From NCBI GenBank assembly GCA_023621895.1, contig JAMOAF010000203.1, forward strand, positions 1 to 10,848: a stretch of DNA of 10,848 nt, given 5' to 3'. Of this stretch, positions 1 through 6,902 are shown piece by piece. The translations under genes were made by a program, and so were the position numbers. Source of the DNA: Planctomycetota bacterium (lineage in GTDB: Bacteria > Planctomycetota > Planctomycetia > Pirellulales > Thermoguttaceae). The stretch's first letter is position 1. The number at the start of each line of letters is the position of its first letter. Below the pieces are notes generated by a model. That model saw only the letters and a list, made by a program, of their open reading frames with translations. It was not told the origin of the DNA and made no database searches.

Positions 1-138
1 ATGTTCGTGCAGCCGGCCATAGCTGACCTGCTCGTCGCCGTAGAGTATGGCCGCCTTCTGCTCGCGGCCCAGGTCGAGATGGCGGTCAACGAACACCTCC
101 GCCGCGTTAAGTCGCTCGGGAAGATTCAACTCCGTCAT
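1..138 (-). CDS. Benzoate-CoA ligase-type AMP-dependent acyl-CoA synthetase, N-terminal fragment
   Basis: This gene runs off the left edge, so only its first 46 codons are visible. Translation from the ATG at 138 begins MTELNLPERLNAAEVFVDRH and continues with DLGREQKAAILYGDEQVSYG RLHEH (split here for length). The pattern 'PERxNAAxxFVDRHL…GRxxKxAIxxGDxxVSYxxL' is what I recognise as the start of benzoate-CoA-ligase-type AMP-forming synthetases. These activate an aromatic or related carboxylic acid with ATP and then load it onto coenzyme A in the cytoplasm. None of the catalytic motifs (the P-loop TSGTTG-like motif, the C-terminal lysine) lie inside the window, so the substrate cannot be inferred. 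In-frame GTG codons at 144 and 150 are alternative starts. I prefer the ATG because a G-rich stretch lies just upstream and the similarity begins at about this point. A candidate promoter lies at 171-199. Confidence 0.72.
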   Translation of the reverse strand, partial: MTELNLPERLNAAEVFVDRHLDLGREQKAAILYGDEQVSYGRLHEH

Positions 139-170
139 CGGCACCCCCACTGAAAAGCCTCTGAACAGCC

Positions 171-199
171 ACAATCGGCAAGCCTCGCGTCCATGTCAA
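171..199 (-). promoter_or_regulatory. Candidate sigma70-type promoter for the acyl-CoA ligase gene
   Basis: On the minus strand a perfect -35 hexamer TTGACA (plus-strand TGTCAA at 194-199) is followed after 17 nt by GATTGT (171-176), which matches the -10 consensus at 3 of 6 positions. Transcription would begin near 164, giving a 5' leader of about 25 nt before the ATG at 138. The -35 and spacing are good and the -10 is weak, so this is a prediction only. Confidence 0.4.
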
Positions 200-217
200 G
201 CGGGCGGAATCGCCCGC
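200..217. other. GC-rich perfect hairpin next to the -35 element
   Basis: The 7-bp arm GCGGGCG (200-206), a GAAT loop and the complementary CGCCCGC (211-217) form a perfect stem-loop. It abuts the minus-strand -35 hexamer at 194-199 on its upstream side. No T-tract follows on either strand, so it does not look like an intrinsic terminator. An operator-like inverted repeat is possible but not shown. Confidence 0.4.
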
Positions 218-383
218 CGGCGCCCGCGGGAATTGGCGTACAGAGTAGTCCGTGTCACCCGGCTTGTCCAGTTGTCTCCAGGAGGTTTCGCCGCGTTTTG
301 GCCGGGCGCAGCCCGCACCGTCGCTGTCCACACCCCGGGGCGAGTCCGAGCGGGCCGTGCGGTACCCCGTAAGTCTTCAGCCA

Positions 384-392
384 TGATACAAT
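384..392 (+). promoter_or_regulatory. Candidate extended -10 promoter for the Uma2 gene
   Basis: TGA immediately followed by TACAAT (5 of 6 matches to TATAAT) makes an extended -10 element. No recognisable -35 lies upstream, which is compatible with an extended -10 promoter. Predicted initiation near 399 would leave a leader of about 75 nt ahead of the ATG at 473. Confidence 0.35.
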
Positions 393-472
393 GACCTCGG
401 CAGGGAAAGCCGTCCTCAATCCTCTGCGGAGGGGTATGGCGGCGGAATGGTTCGCCTGGGAGGCCCATCAAT

Positions 473-1042
473 ATGAGCATGATCGCCCGTCTTTCATTAG
501 ACCAATACGACCGGATGATCGAGCATGGTGTATTCGACCGGCAGCCCCGGCAGCGCTTGGAGTTCATCCGCGGGGAGATTCGCGAAATGACGCCCATCGG
601 ACCCCAGCATGAGGAAGTGGTCGACCGCCTGACCAGTTGGAGCGCCCGCGTTCTGCCGGAGGCCGGAATCCGGCTTCGCGTGCAGAACTCCATCGGCATT
701 CCCGAACTGGAAAGCGCGCCCGAACCGGACGTTGCCTGGGTGACCCAGCGTGATTATTCCCACCAGCGGCCCTCGCCAAGGGATGTGCTGCTGATTGTCG
801 AGGTTGCCGCGTCGAGCCTCGCCTACGACACGGGGGAGAAGGCCGGCCTCTATGCTGCCGCGGAGATTGGCGATTATTGGGTGATCGACCTGGAGAACCG
901 CTGGGTGGAAGTGCGGCGAGATCCGGCGGCGGGCCGCTACCGCTCGATGCGGGCCTATTCCGGCGATGACGAAGTCCGCCCGCTGGCTTGGCCCGAGGCG
1001 GTGCTCCGCCCGGCGATGCTGTTCGGCACCGGCACGGACTAG
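473..1042 (+). CDS. Uma2 family (DUF820) restriction-endonuclease-like protein
   Basis: The 189-aa product matches the Uma2/DUF820 family, which has a PD-(D/E)xK nuclease-like fold and is often multicopy in cyanobacteria and planctomycetes. Its physiological role is not established. Visible family landmarks are EFIRGEIREMTPIGPQH (residues 30-46), EPDVAW (84-89) with the putative metal-binding D86, and LIVEVAASSLAYDTGEK (107-123) supplying E110 and K123. These are followed by LYAAAEIGDYWVIDL (126-140). The predicted catalytic residues all appear intact and the length is normal for the family. GGGAGG at 458-463 lies 9 nt before the ATG at 473 and supports this start; the second ATG at 479 (codon 3) is a possible alternative. 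The gene stands alone: the next gene begins 112 bp downstream and is functionally unrelated. Confidence 0.9.
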   Translation: MSMIARLSLDQYDRMIEHGVFDRQPRQRLEFIRGEIREMTPIGPQHEEVVDRLTSWSARVLPEAGIRLRVQNSIGIPELESAPEPDVAWVTQRDYSHQRPSPRDVLLIVEVAASSLAYDTGEKAGLYAAAEIGDYWVIDLENRWVEVRRDPAAGRYRSMRAYSGDDEVRPLAWPEAVLRPAMLFGTGTD

Positions 1043-1143
1043 TCGACCAAGGTTGCGTAAACACCACCTAATCGAGTATCGTTTCTTCCGGGATCGGCTG
1101 CCAGCCATCCGCCACGCGATTGTCCGAGAGGTACTGGTGGAAC

Positions 1144-1150
1144 GAGGTGA
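1144..1150 (+). promoter_or_regulatory. Ribosome binding site deciding the HzsA-related start
   Basis: GAGGTGA ends 4 nt before the ATG at 1155. Together with the signal peptide encoded directly downstream, it argues against the longer reading from 966, which would overlap the Uma2 gene. Confidence 0.5.
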
Positions 1151-1154
1151 TGCA

Positions 1155-4100
1155 ATGGGTTCGGGCGGCACTGCAAGGAGTGATTCCAAGCCTCGCTGGA
1201 GATGGGTTCGCCGCGGGTTCTTGCCCGCCTGGGCGCTGGCAGTCGCTGCGGCATGGGGCGCGGACGCGACCGAGGAAAACGCGGCATATCTCAGCGACCG
1301 CGCGGCCGGCATCCAACTCGAACACCAGCAGGCATGGGGCGATTTCGGGTTCGACACCGCCGCCGCGCGGACGGGCGCCGCCGGCTCGCCGCTCCAGATC
1401 GGCCAGAAAAGATACGAAAAAGGCCTCGGTCACCACGCCAATGGCGAGATCGTGGTTGACCTGACCGGCCGGTTCACGCGCTTCCGATCCTCGGTGGGCG
1501 TCCAGTGGCAGGGGGGCAATCGCGGCAGCGTGGTGTTTCGCGTCTCCGTCGATGGCGAAGTGCGATTCGAAACGGGGCCGATGTCGGACAGCGATCCGCC
1601 GAGGGAAGTCGACGTGCCGGTGGCCGGCGCGAGGCAGCTTCGCCTGACGTCGGCGGACGGGGGCGACGGCATCGGCTGCGACATGGCCAACTGGGCGGGA
1701 GCCCGGCTGATCCGCGATCCGAGCGTTCCCGCTTTCGGGACCAGCGTCTTTACCCTTGACGGCAAGACGCTTGTGCCGTCGTGCCCCGCTGCCGGCGGCT
1801 TTTCGCTGATCGCCGAGGCCGAGGGCCCGCAGGCGGCCCTGATGGCGCCGGCCGGAATGCTCACCGCCAGCGTCCGGAAGGGTGAATCGGTCCGCTGGAC
1901 AATCCCTGTCAGCCGTCTCGTCAAACCTCTGCGGGTCATGGCTCAGGTGAGCGTTCGTACCGAGTCCGAGGCCGGGGCCGAGGTCGAGATTTCGCTCGGC
2001 GGCGCCCGCCAATCCAAGGTGGTCTCTCCCGGCGAGGAGATCACGCTGGCGACCGAACCGGTCGGCTCGGACGCCGCGGCCGAGATCGTTCTCGCCGCGC
2101 GGGGAGGCGAAAAGGAGGCGGCGGTCCGCTTTCATCGCCTGCGGTATGCGTGCGGCGGCCGCGAAGTGCCTCTGCCGATTTTCTTGCCGCCGCTGGCCGA
2201 GGTGATCCCGCCTCCCGTCTTGCCGCCGCTGCGACCGGCGATCGAGCAGGCGTTGATCGAGTGGGACTGGCGGATGCAGGACGGCATCGGCACCGATCGC
2301 CAGCGCCGGACCTGGGGCGAGGCCGTCGGCGCCGTGCTCGAGCGCGGCGACCGGCTGATCGAGCACCTTGCCGGGACCGGTGCGCCGCTGGGTGAACTCA
2401 CCCAATCCTGGGAGGCGGCGCGGCGCCGCTACGACGCGATCCGCCCAGCGGCGGACGCCGGCGACGCGGCCTGGGAGGCGCTCTGGCGCGACGTGCACGC
2501 GCTCCGCCGCCGGATCGCGCTGGCCAACCCGCTGGCCGAGACCGGCCCGGTGCTGTTTGTCAAAGGAGTCCCCAGCGCGTTCAGCCACCAGCTCACGCAG
2601 TATCGCGGCTGGCGCGCGCGGCCGGGCGGCGGCATCTTTGTCCTCGAATCGCCGGGCAGGTCGATGCGCTGCCGCCGCCTCGAGTCGCTCCCCGCGGGCA
2701 GCTACATGCACGCCGACGTCTCTTGGGATGGCCGGCGGGCGCTGTTCTCCTTCTGCCGGACCGACCAGGAGGCCAGGGACTGGACGGCCAACGAGAGCCA
2801 GTACTACCACCTCTTCGAGGTCGCCGGCGACGGTTCCGCCCCGCGGCAGCTTACCGAAGGCCCCTTTGATGATTTCGCCCCGCGATACCTGCCTGACGGC
2901 AAGATCCTGTTCATCTCGACCAGGAGGGGCGGGTTCCACCGCTGCGGGCGGGGGCCGTGCCCCGTCTACACGATGGCGACGGCCGAGGCCGACGGCTCGA
3001 ACGTGCGCGTGATCTCGTTCCACGAGACCCACGAGTGGGACCCGGCCGTGCTCAACGACGGCCGGCTGATCTACACCCGCTGGGACTATGTCGACCGCCA
3101 TGCCGTGCATTATCAGCATCTCTGGTCGGCGCGGCCCGACGGCAGCGACGTGCGCGCGTTCTATGGCAACAACACGCTCAATCCGGTCGGGGTGTGGGAG
3201 GCCCGCCCGGTCCCCGGGTCCAACCGCGTGATGGCCACGGCGGCGGCTCACCACGCGATGACCGCCGGATCGATCATCCTTCTCGACGTGACCAAGGGCG
3301 TCGACGGCCTCGAGCCGATCACCCGGCTGACGCCCGATGCCCTGTTTCCCGAGAGTGAATTCGCGGTGCAGCACTGGCACGCGACGGCCGGCGTGCCCAC
3401 CCCTCCCGAGGTCCCGGTCGAGGAGCAGCGCTGGCCGGGGCACAGCTACCGCGCGCCCTACCCGCTCTCGGAGGATTTCTTCCTCGCCGCTTACAGTTTC
3501 GATCCGCTCATCGGCGAACCGCTCGCCAACCGCGCGAACATGTTCGGCCTCTACCTTGTCGATCGTTTCGGCAACAAGGAGCTGCTCTACCGCGACCCGA
3601 GCGTTTGCAGCCTCTGGGCGATGCCCTTGCGGCCCCGGCCGCGGCCGCCGGCGCTGCCGTCGATGCTTGCCGCGGACCAGCCGGGCGAAGGAACGTTCTT
3701 TCTGCAAAACGTCCATCAGAGTTGGCCGCGGATTGCGGAGCAGCAGGGGGCCGTCAAGAGCCTGCGGATCGTGCAAGTCCTTCCCAAGACCACACCCCAT
3801 GCGAACACGCCCAAAGTGGGCCTGGCCAACGCCTCGCCCGGCAAGCAGGTCCTCGGGACGGTGCCCGTCGAGGCCGACGGCTCCGCCTACTTCCGCGCGC
3901 CGGCGGGCATTCCCCTGGCATTCCAGGCGCTGGACGAGCGGGGGATGGCGATCCAGACGATGCGCAGCCTGACCTACCTCCAGCCCGGCGAGCAGGCCGG
4001 TTGTGTCGGCTGCCACGAGCACCGGGCGACGACCCCGCCGCCCGGGCAAGCGGCGCTTGCCATGCGCCGGCCGCCTTCGGCGATCGCACCGGGGCCGGAC

Positions 4101-4514
4101 GGGTCGAAGCCGCTCTCTTACGCGATCCTCGTGCAGCCGGTTCTGGACGGGAAGTGTGTCGAGTGCCACCGCCCCGGCAGGGCCGAGGGCGGCATCGACC
4201 TGACGGGAACCCCGGCCGGCGAGTTCACCCAATCGTATAATGCGCTTGTACGGTTGGTCCCTTTTTCCGAATGGAAAGGCACGCCCCAGGCCAATTCGGA
4301 GCCGATGACCGAGCCGAACCAGTTCGGGGCGCGCGCCAGCCGGCTGATGCGGCTCCTGGTCGAAGGGCACGAGGGGGTCGCCCTCACGCAAGAAGAATTC
4401 GATCGCCTCGCCACGTGGATGGACGCGAACGCCCTGTTCTACGGCACGTTCGATCCGGCCGACCAGGCGCGCCAGCGGATCGGCCAGCGGATCGCCGGCC
4501 CCGCGCTGGAATGA
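1155..4514 (+). CDS. HzsA-related secreted protein: NPCBM + beta-propeller + two c-type heme sites
   Basis: This is a 1119-aa exported multidomain protein. Residues about 15-38 form a signal peptide (basic RWRWVRR, then a hydrophobic stretch, with an A-D-A cleavage site near 38). Residues about 43-188 are an NPCBM/NEW2-type carbohydrate-binding domain, recognisable from YEKGLGHHA, GSVVFRVSVDG and the DGGDGIGCDMANWAGA segment. A second beta-rich region and a Pro-rich helical linker (about 360-460) follow. From about 464 to 900 lies a PD40/beta-propeller region like the middle domain of hydrazine synthase alpha subunit. Landmarks there are RQLTEGPFDDFAPRYLPDG, a CGRGPC cysteine pair (C597, C602), HETHEW (623-628), FGNKELLYRDP and LRPRPRPP (825-832). 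Two heme c motifs follow, CVGCH (950-954) and CVECH (1001-1005). Related proteins are abundant in planctomycetes that do not perform anammox, so hydrazine synthesis is not implied. Surface redox or polysaccharide-linked function is plausible; the substrate is unknown. Confidence 0.82.
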   Translation: MGSGGTARSDSKPRWRWVRRGFLPAWALAVAAAWGADATEENAAYLSDRAAGIQLEHQQAWGDFGFDTAAARTGAAGSPLQIGQKRYEKGLGHHANGEIVVDLTGRFTRFRSSVGVQWQGGNRGSVVFRVSVDGEVRFETGPMSDSDPPREVDVPVAGARQLRLTSADGGDGIGCDMANWAGARLIRDPSVPAFGTSVFTLDGKTLVPSCPAAGGFSLIAEAEGPQAALMAPAGMLTASVRKGESVRWTIPVSRLVKPLRVMAQVSVRTESEAGAEVEISLGGARQSKVVSPGEEITLATEPVGSDAAAEIVLAARGGEKEAAVRFHRLRYACGGREVPLPIFLPPLAEVIPPPVLPPLRPAIEQALIEWDWRMQDGIGTDRQRRTWGEAVGAVLERGDRLIEHLAGTGAPLGELTQSWEAARRRYDAIRPAADAGDAAWEALWRDVHALRRRIALANPLAETGPVLFVKGVPSAFSHQLTQYRGWRARPGGGIFVLESPGRSMRCRRLESLPAGSYMHADVSWDGRRALFSFCRTDQEARDWTANESQYYHLFEVAGDGSAPRQLTEGPFDDFAPRYLPDGKILFISTRRGGFHRCGRGPCPVYTMATAEADGSNVRVISFHETHEWDPAVLNDGRLIYTRWDYVDRHAVHYQHLWSARPDGSDVRAFYGNNTLNPVGVWEARPVPGSNRVMATAAAHHAMTAGSIILLDVTKGVDGLEPITRLTPDALFPESEFAVQHWHATAGVPTPPEVPVEEQRWPGHSYRAPYPLSEDFFLAAYSFDPLIGEPLANRANMFGLYLVDRFGNKELLYRDPSVCSLWAMPLRPRPRPPALPSMLAADQPGEGTFFLQNVHQSWPRIAEQQGAVKSLRIVQVLPKTTPHANTPKVGLANASPGKQVLGTVPVEADGSAYFRAPAGIPLAFQALDERGMAIQTMRSLTYLQPGEQAGCVGCHEHRATTPPPGQAALAMRRPPSAIAPGPDGSKPLSYAILVQPVLDGKCVECHRPGRAEGGIDLTGTPAGEFTQSYNALVRLVPFSEWKGTPQANSEPMTEPNQFGARASRLMRLLVEGHEGVALTQEEFDRLATWMDANALFYGTFDPADQARQRIGQRIAGPALE

Positions 4515-4545
4515 CCACGCAAGGGCCCCGCCCCGGTTTCCATTC

Positions 4546-4555
4546 CTCGTTCCCA
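4546..4555. repeat. Partial half-site of the palindromic repeat
   Basis: CTCGTTCCCA repeats the first part of the left arm of the two complete copies just downstream, again preceded by a C/T-rich run and followed by a C-tract. It looks like a degenerate or truncated third unit. Confidence 0.45.
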
Positions 4556-4558
4556 CCC

Positions 4559-4606
4559 CCCCCTCGTTCCCAAGCTCCAGCTTGGGAACGCGATGCTTTT
4601 TCGGAA
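4559..4606. repeat. Palindromic intergenic repeat, copy 1
   Basis: CCCCCT precedes a 26-nt perfect palindrome (4565-4590: arm CGTTCCCAAGCT, centre CC, then the reverse complement of the arm). A conserved tail of the form CRATGM, four or five T, CGGAA follows. The 12-bp stem followed by TTTTT could also act as a transcription terminator for the HzsA-related gene, although the T-tract begins 6 nt after the stem. In frame it would translate as the RSQAPAWER peptide often seen in spurious planctomycete and cyanobacterial ORFs. Confidence 0.85.
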
Positions 4607-4620
4607 TTAACTTCATGAAT

Positions 4621-4667
4621 CCCCCTCGTTCCCAAGCTCCAGCTTGGGAACGCAATGATTTTCGGAA
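4621..4667. repeat. Palindromic intergenic repeat, copy 2
   Basis: This second unit is nearly identical to copy 1. The same 26-nt palindrome occupies 4627-4652, with the same CCCCCT leader and the same tail ending CGGAA. The copies lie 62 bp apart. The unit ends 9 bp before the MATE start codon, so the repeat forms most of that gene's immediate upstream region. Confidence 0.85.
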
Positions 4668-4675
4668 CGAGGTCT

Positions 4676-6094
4676 ATGGATCGAGCAACACGTTTAGGCG
4701 AGAGCGGCATCGGGTCTCTCTTGCTGAAATTCTCGGCGCCCGCCATCGTCGGGATGATCGCCCAGGCGCTCTACAACGTCGTGGATCGGATATTCGTCGG
4801 CCAGGGAGTCGGACCGCAGGGGATTGCCGGCACGACGGTGGCATTCCCCTTCATGATGATCATGATGGCCTTCGGGATGTTAGTCGGGTTTGGGGCCGCC
4901 GCCCTGATCTCGATCCGGCTGGGGCAGCAACGCCGCGAAGAGGCGGAACAAGCCCTCGGCAACGGATTCGTCTTGCTCGCCGGCATCGGGGTCGCGATTG
5001 CCGTTGTCGGCTTGCTCTTTCTCGATCCGGGCCTGCGGCTGTTCGGCGCCAGCGCGGCGGTCCTTCCCTATGCCCGCCAGTACCTCCAGGTGATCGTCCT
5101 GGGAGCCGTTTTCCAGACGGTCGGCTTCGGGCTGAACGCGGTCATCCGCGGCGAGGGCAATCCCCGGATCGCGATGGCCACGATGCTGATCGGGGCCTTG
5201 CTCAACACGATTCTCGATCCGATCCTGATTTTCGGGTTCGGCTGGGGGATGCGCGGGGCGGCAGTGGCAACCGTCCTGTCGCAGGCGGTTTCGGCCACCT
5301 GGGTGTTAAGTTACTTTCTACGCGGCAGGAGCCTGCTGAGACTCAGGGCGCGCAACCTGCGACTGGAGGCGGCCGCCTGTCTCTCGATCGTGGCCATGGG
5401 CTCGCCGCAGTTTGCCATGCACGTCGCCGCCAGCGTGATGAACGGAATCCTCAACAACCAGCTCCACGCCTACGGCGGCGACCTGGCGATCTCCACGATG
5501 GGCATCGTCTACGCCGTCGTGCTGCTCGTCATCATGCCGATCTTCGGCATCAACCAGGGGGCCCAGCCGATCATCGGATATAACTACGGCGCGGGGAAGT
5601 ACGACCGCGTGAAGAAAACACTCCAGGCGGCGGCCGCCACCGCCACGTTGATCTGCGTGTCGGGCTTCCTCGCCGTGATGCTCTATCCCGCCGCGGTCAT
5701 CGGACTGTTCAGCCGCAACGACCCCGCGCTTCTCGAGCTGGGCGCCCGCGCGATCCGCATCTGCCTGGCGATGCTGCCGATCGTCGGTTTTCAGATCGTC
5801 GGCGCCAGTTATTTCCAGGCCGTCGGCAAGCCGAAACACGCCATGTTCCTGGGGCTCTCGCGGCAGGTCCTCCTGCTCATTCCGGCGGTTTTCATCCTGC
5901 CCCGCCTGTTCGGACTGGACGGCCTCTGGGCCGCCTTGCCAGCCGCCGACCTGGGCTCTTCCGTCTTGACCGGCATTTGGCTGCTTGCCGAGTTGCAGCA
6001 CCTCCACCGGCGCCACGGCGAGACGATCGCCGAGGAAAACCTGCTCGGACTCCAAGCAGACCATCCGATGGAAGACTCGGCCGTGCGCGGCTGA
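4676..6094 (+). CDS. MATE family efflux transporter
   Basis: The 472-aa hydrophobic protein is a multidrug and toxic compound extrusion (MATE) antiporter, which expels cationic drugs or metabolites across the inner membrane in exchange for Na+ or H+. Near the N-terminus is the family pattern LLLKFSAPAIVGMIAQALYN (residues 16-35), followed by VVDRIFVGQGVG. The internal pseudo-repeat recurs in the second half (MNGILNNQLHAYGG, then GINQGAQPIIGYNYGAGKYD). Length and about 12 hydrophobic segments are normal, and the C-terminus is a short hydrophilic tail. An in-frame ATG at 4655 lies inside the tail of repeat copy 2. I prefer 4676 because GAGG (4669-4672) lies just upstream and the family similarity starts at this point. 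The substrate cannot be read from sequence. No regulator is adjacent. Confidence 0.93.
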   Translation: MDRATRLGESGIGSLLLKFSAPAIVGMIAQALYNVVDRIFVGQGVGPQGIAGTTVAFPFMMIMMAFGMLVGFGAAALISIRLGQQRREEAEQALGNGFVLLAGIGVAIAVVGLLFLDPGLRLFGASAAVLPYARQYLQVIVLGAVFQTVGFGLNAVIRGEGNPRIAMATMLIGALLNTILDPILIFGFGWGMRGAAVATVLSQAVSATWVLSYFLRGRSLLRLRARNLRLEAAACLSIVAMGSPQFAMHVAASVMNGILNNQLHAYGGDLAISTMGIVYAVVLLVIMPIFGINQGAQPIIGYNYGAGKYDRVKKTLQAAAATATLICVSGFLAVMLYPAAVIGLFSRNDPALLELGARAIRICLAMLPIVGFQIVGASYFQAVGKPKHAMFLGLSRQVLLLIPAVFILPRLFGLDGLWAALPAADLGSSVLTGIWLLAELQHLHRRHGETIAEENLLGLQADHPMEDSAVRG

Positions 6095-6161
6095 GCTCCC
6101 GTCCCCGGAAGAGAGCAAGGCCATGCAGCCGTGCACGCCAGAGCGCAGCCGCCGGCGGGGA

Positions 6162-6189
6162 TTGACGGAACTTCGGCAATCGGTATGTT
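6162..6189 (+). promoter_or_regulatory. Candidate promoter upstream of the csrA-like gene
   Basis: TTGACG (6162-6167, 5 of 6 to TTGACA), a 16-nt spacer and TATGTT (6184-6189, 4 of 6 to TATAAT) form a plausible sigma70-type promoter. It lies in the 196-bp gap after the MATE gene. Transcription from about 6196 would give a leader of about 95 nt before the csrA-like ATG. Confidence 0.4.
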
Positions 6190-6290
6190 GAATGCTTTGG
6201 CCGAAGGGATGCAGCCAGCAGGAACAGTCACGAGTCAGGATCGGGGGACGCAATTCTGGCTCTTCGCCCTGAAAGCCTCTTCTTCAAGCC

Positions 6291-6464
6291 ATGCTCATCA
6301 TCCCACGCGGCAGGGAAGAATCAATCGTCATCGGCGACAACGTCATCGTCACCGTGGAAGAAATCGGCGGAGCAGAGGTCCGCCTCAGGATCGAGCATCC
6401 GGAGGACGCCTCGGTTCGCCCCGGCGAAGCCCTCGTGGCGGCCGAGTGGGAGGCCTCGCTGTAA
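6291..6464 (+). CDS. Divergent CsrA paralogue (57 aa)
   Basis: This short ORF lies 231 bp upstream of the canonical csrA and encodes a protein that aligns with it without gaps over the first 50 residues, at 27 of 50 identical positions by my count. The core ESIVIGDNVIVTVEEIGG (residues 10-27) and VRLRIEHPED (30-39) preserves the CsrA beta-sheet core. The RNA-contact surface differs. Strand 1 reads MLIIPRGR instead of MLVLSRKM (R6 kept, L4 to I, S5 to P). The strand-5 motif V-H-R-R-E, with key R44, becomes V-R-P-G-E, so position 44 is proline. The C-terminal helix is shorter, with net acidic character. No Shine-Dalgarno is visible upstream of the ATG. It may be an inactive or altered-specificity CsrA, or a heterodimer partner of the neighbour; decay towards a pseudogene cannot be excluded, though the frame is open. 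Confidence 0.75.
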   Translation: MLIIPRGREESIVIGDNVIVTVEEIGGAEVRLRIEHPEDASVRPGEALVAAEWEASL

Positions 6465-6598
6465 CCGCCGTCCGCCGCTGCCGGCTTGCCCACCACCCTC
6501 CGAATCGTTAAATCCGTCGCAACCGGATCGAAATCTGGGCGATTCATGGTCCAGCACCACCTCCGCTCCGCGCGCCCGCCCGGCTTTTGTGTAGACTA

Positions 6599-6672
6599 GG
6601 ATGTTGAGAAGCGCGAGGCCGGATGCACGCGCAGTCAACGTTCAGGAACTTCACGGGCAGGGCGGCTCCGGA
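6599..6672 (+). promoter_or_regulatory. GGA-rich leader of csrA, candidate autoregulatory region
   Basis: Four GGA triplets occur upstream of csrA at 6599, 6621, 6645 and 6670, spaced 22, 24 and 25 nt apart. GGA is the core of CsrA-binding sites, and CsrA commonly represses its own mRNA. The sites do not match the full ACANGGANGU consensus and I have not shown hairpin loops. Direct autoregulation is an inference. Confidence 0.25.
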
Positions 6673-6695
6673 AGGCAAGACGCGGTGGTAACGCC

Positions 6696-6896
6696 ATGCT
6701 GGTTCTCTCTCGAAAAATGAACGAGAGCATCGTCATCAACGACAATGTGATCGTCACAGTGGTCGAGATCCGTGGCGACAAGATTCGCCTGGGCATCGAG
6801 GCCCCCAGGGACGTGACCGTCCACCGGCGCGAAGTCTACGACGCGATCAAGCGGGCAGAAGCCGATCGCCAGGAGACCAAGGAGTCGGACGGCTGA
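6696..6896 (+). CDS. csrA: Translational regulator CsrA
   Basis: The 66-aa protein is a canonical CsrA/RsmA, a homodimeric post-transcriptional regulator that binds GGA motifs near ribosome-binding sites and changes translation or stability of target mRNAs. The opening MLVLSRKMNESIVI, the core NVIVTVVEIRGDKIRLGIEA and the VHRREVYDAI segment are all typical. L4 and R6 on strand 1 and V42, R44 and E46 on strand 5, the main RNA-contact positions, are intact. A charged C-terminal helix follows, at normal length. GGTGG at 6684-6688 with 7-nt spacing is a weak ribosome-binding site. The stop lies 6 bp from the convergent stop of the permease gene. In many bacteria CsrA is antagonised by FliW or small RNAs; neither is recognisable in this window. 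Confidence 0.96.
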   Translation: MLVLSRKMNESIVINDNVIVTVVEIRGDKIRLGIEAPRDVTVHRREVYDAIKRAEADRQETKESDG

Positions 6897-6902
6897 CGGT
6901 TT

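Larger units (their letters stand above)
139..472. other. Divergent intergenic region without a convincing gene
   Basis: This 334-bp stretch separates the leftward acyl-CoA ligase gene from the rightward Uma2 gene. It holds a candidate minus-strand promoter (171-199), a perfect GC-rich hairpin (200-217) and a plus-strand extended -10 (384-392). An AGGAGG at 280-285 is not followed by a convincing start. I see no tRNA, repeat or plausible coding sequence. Confidence 0.6.

Noticed and set aside
280..372. A 24-codon leader peptide starting at TTG 298 after AGGAGG
   Set aside because: Spacing is 12 nt to a rare start codon, it precedes the candidate Uma2 promoter, and the peptide has no regulatory codon run.
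966..1154. N-terminal extension of the HzsA-related protein
   Set aside because: It overlaps the end of the Uma2 gene, lacks similarity, and would bury the signal peptide; GAGGTGA supports the ATG at 1155.
4565..4652. A two-repeat mini-CRISPR (26-nt repeats, 36-nt spacer)
   Set aside because: The repeats are perfect palindromes, the 'spacer' contains conserved repeat tail and leader sequence shared by both copies, there are only two units, and no cas gene is present.
1068..4655. A 1195-codon open frame antisense to the HzsA-related gene
   Set aside because: The plus-strand protein has a signal peptide, recognisable domains and heme motifs. The antisense frame gives an Arg/Gly/Ala-rich product with no recognisable domain and begins within the palindromic repeat, as expected from GC-rich codon usage.
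6131..6511. A 126-codon frame overlapping the csrA-like gene
   Set aside because: It encodes a His/Arg-rich sequence without recognisable domain and overlaps a CsrA homologue in another frame.
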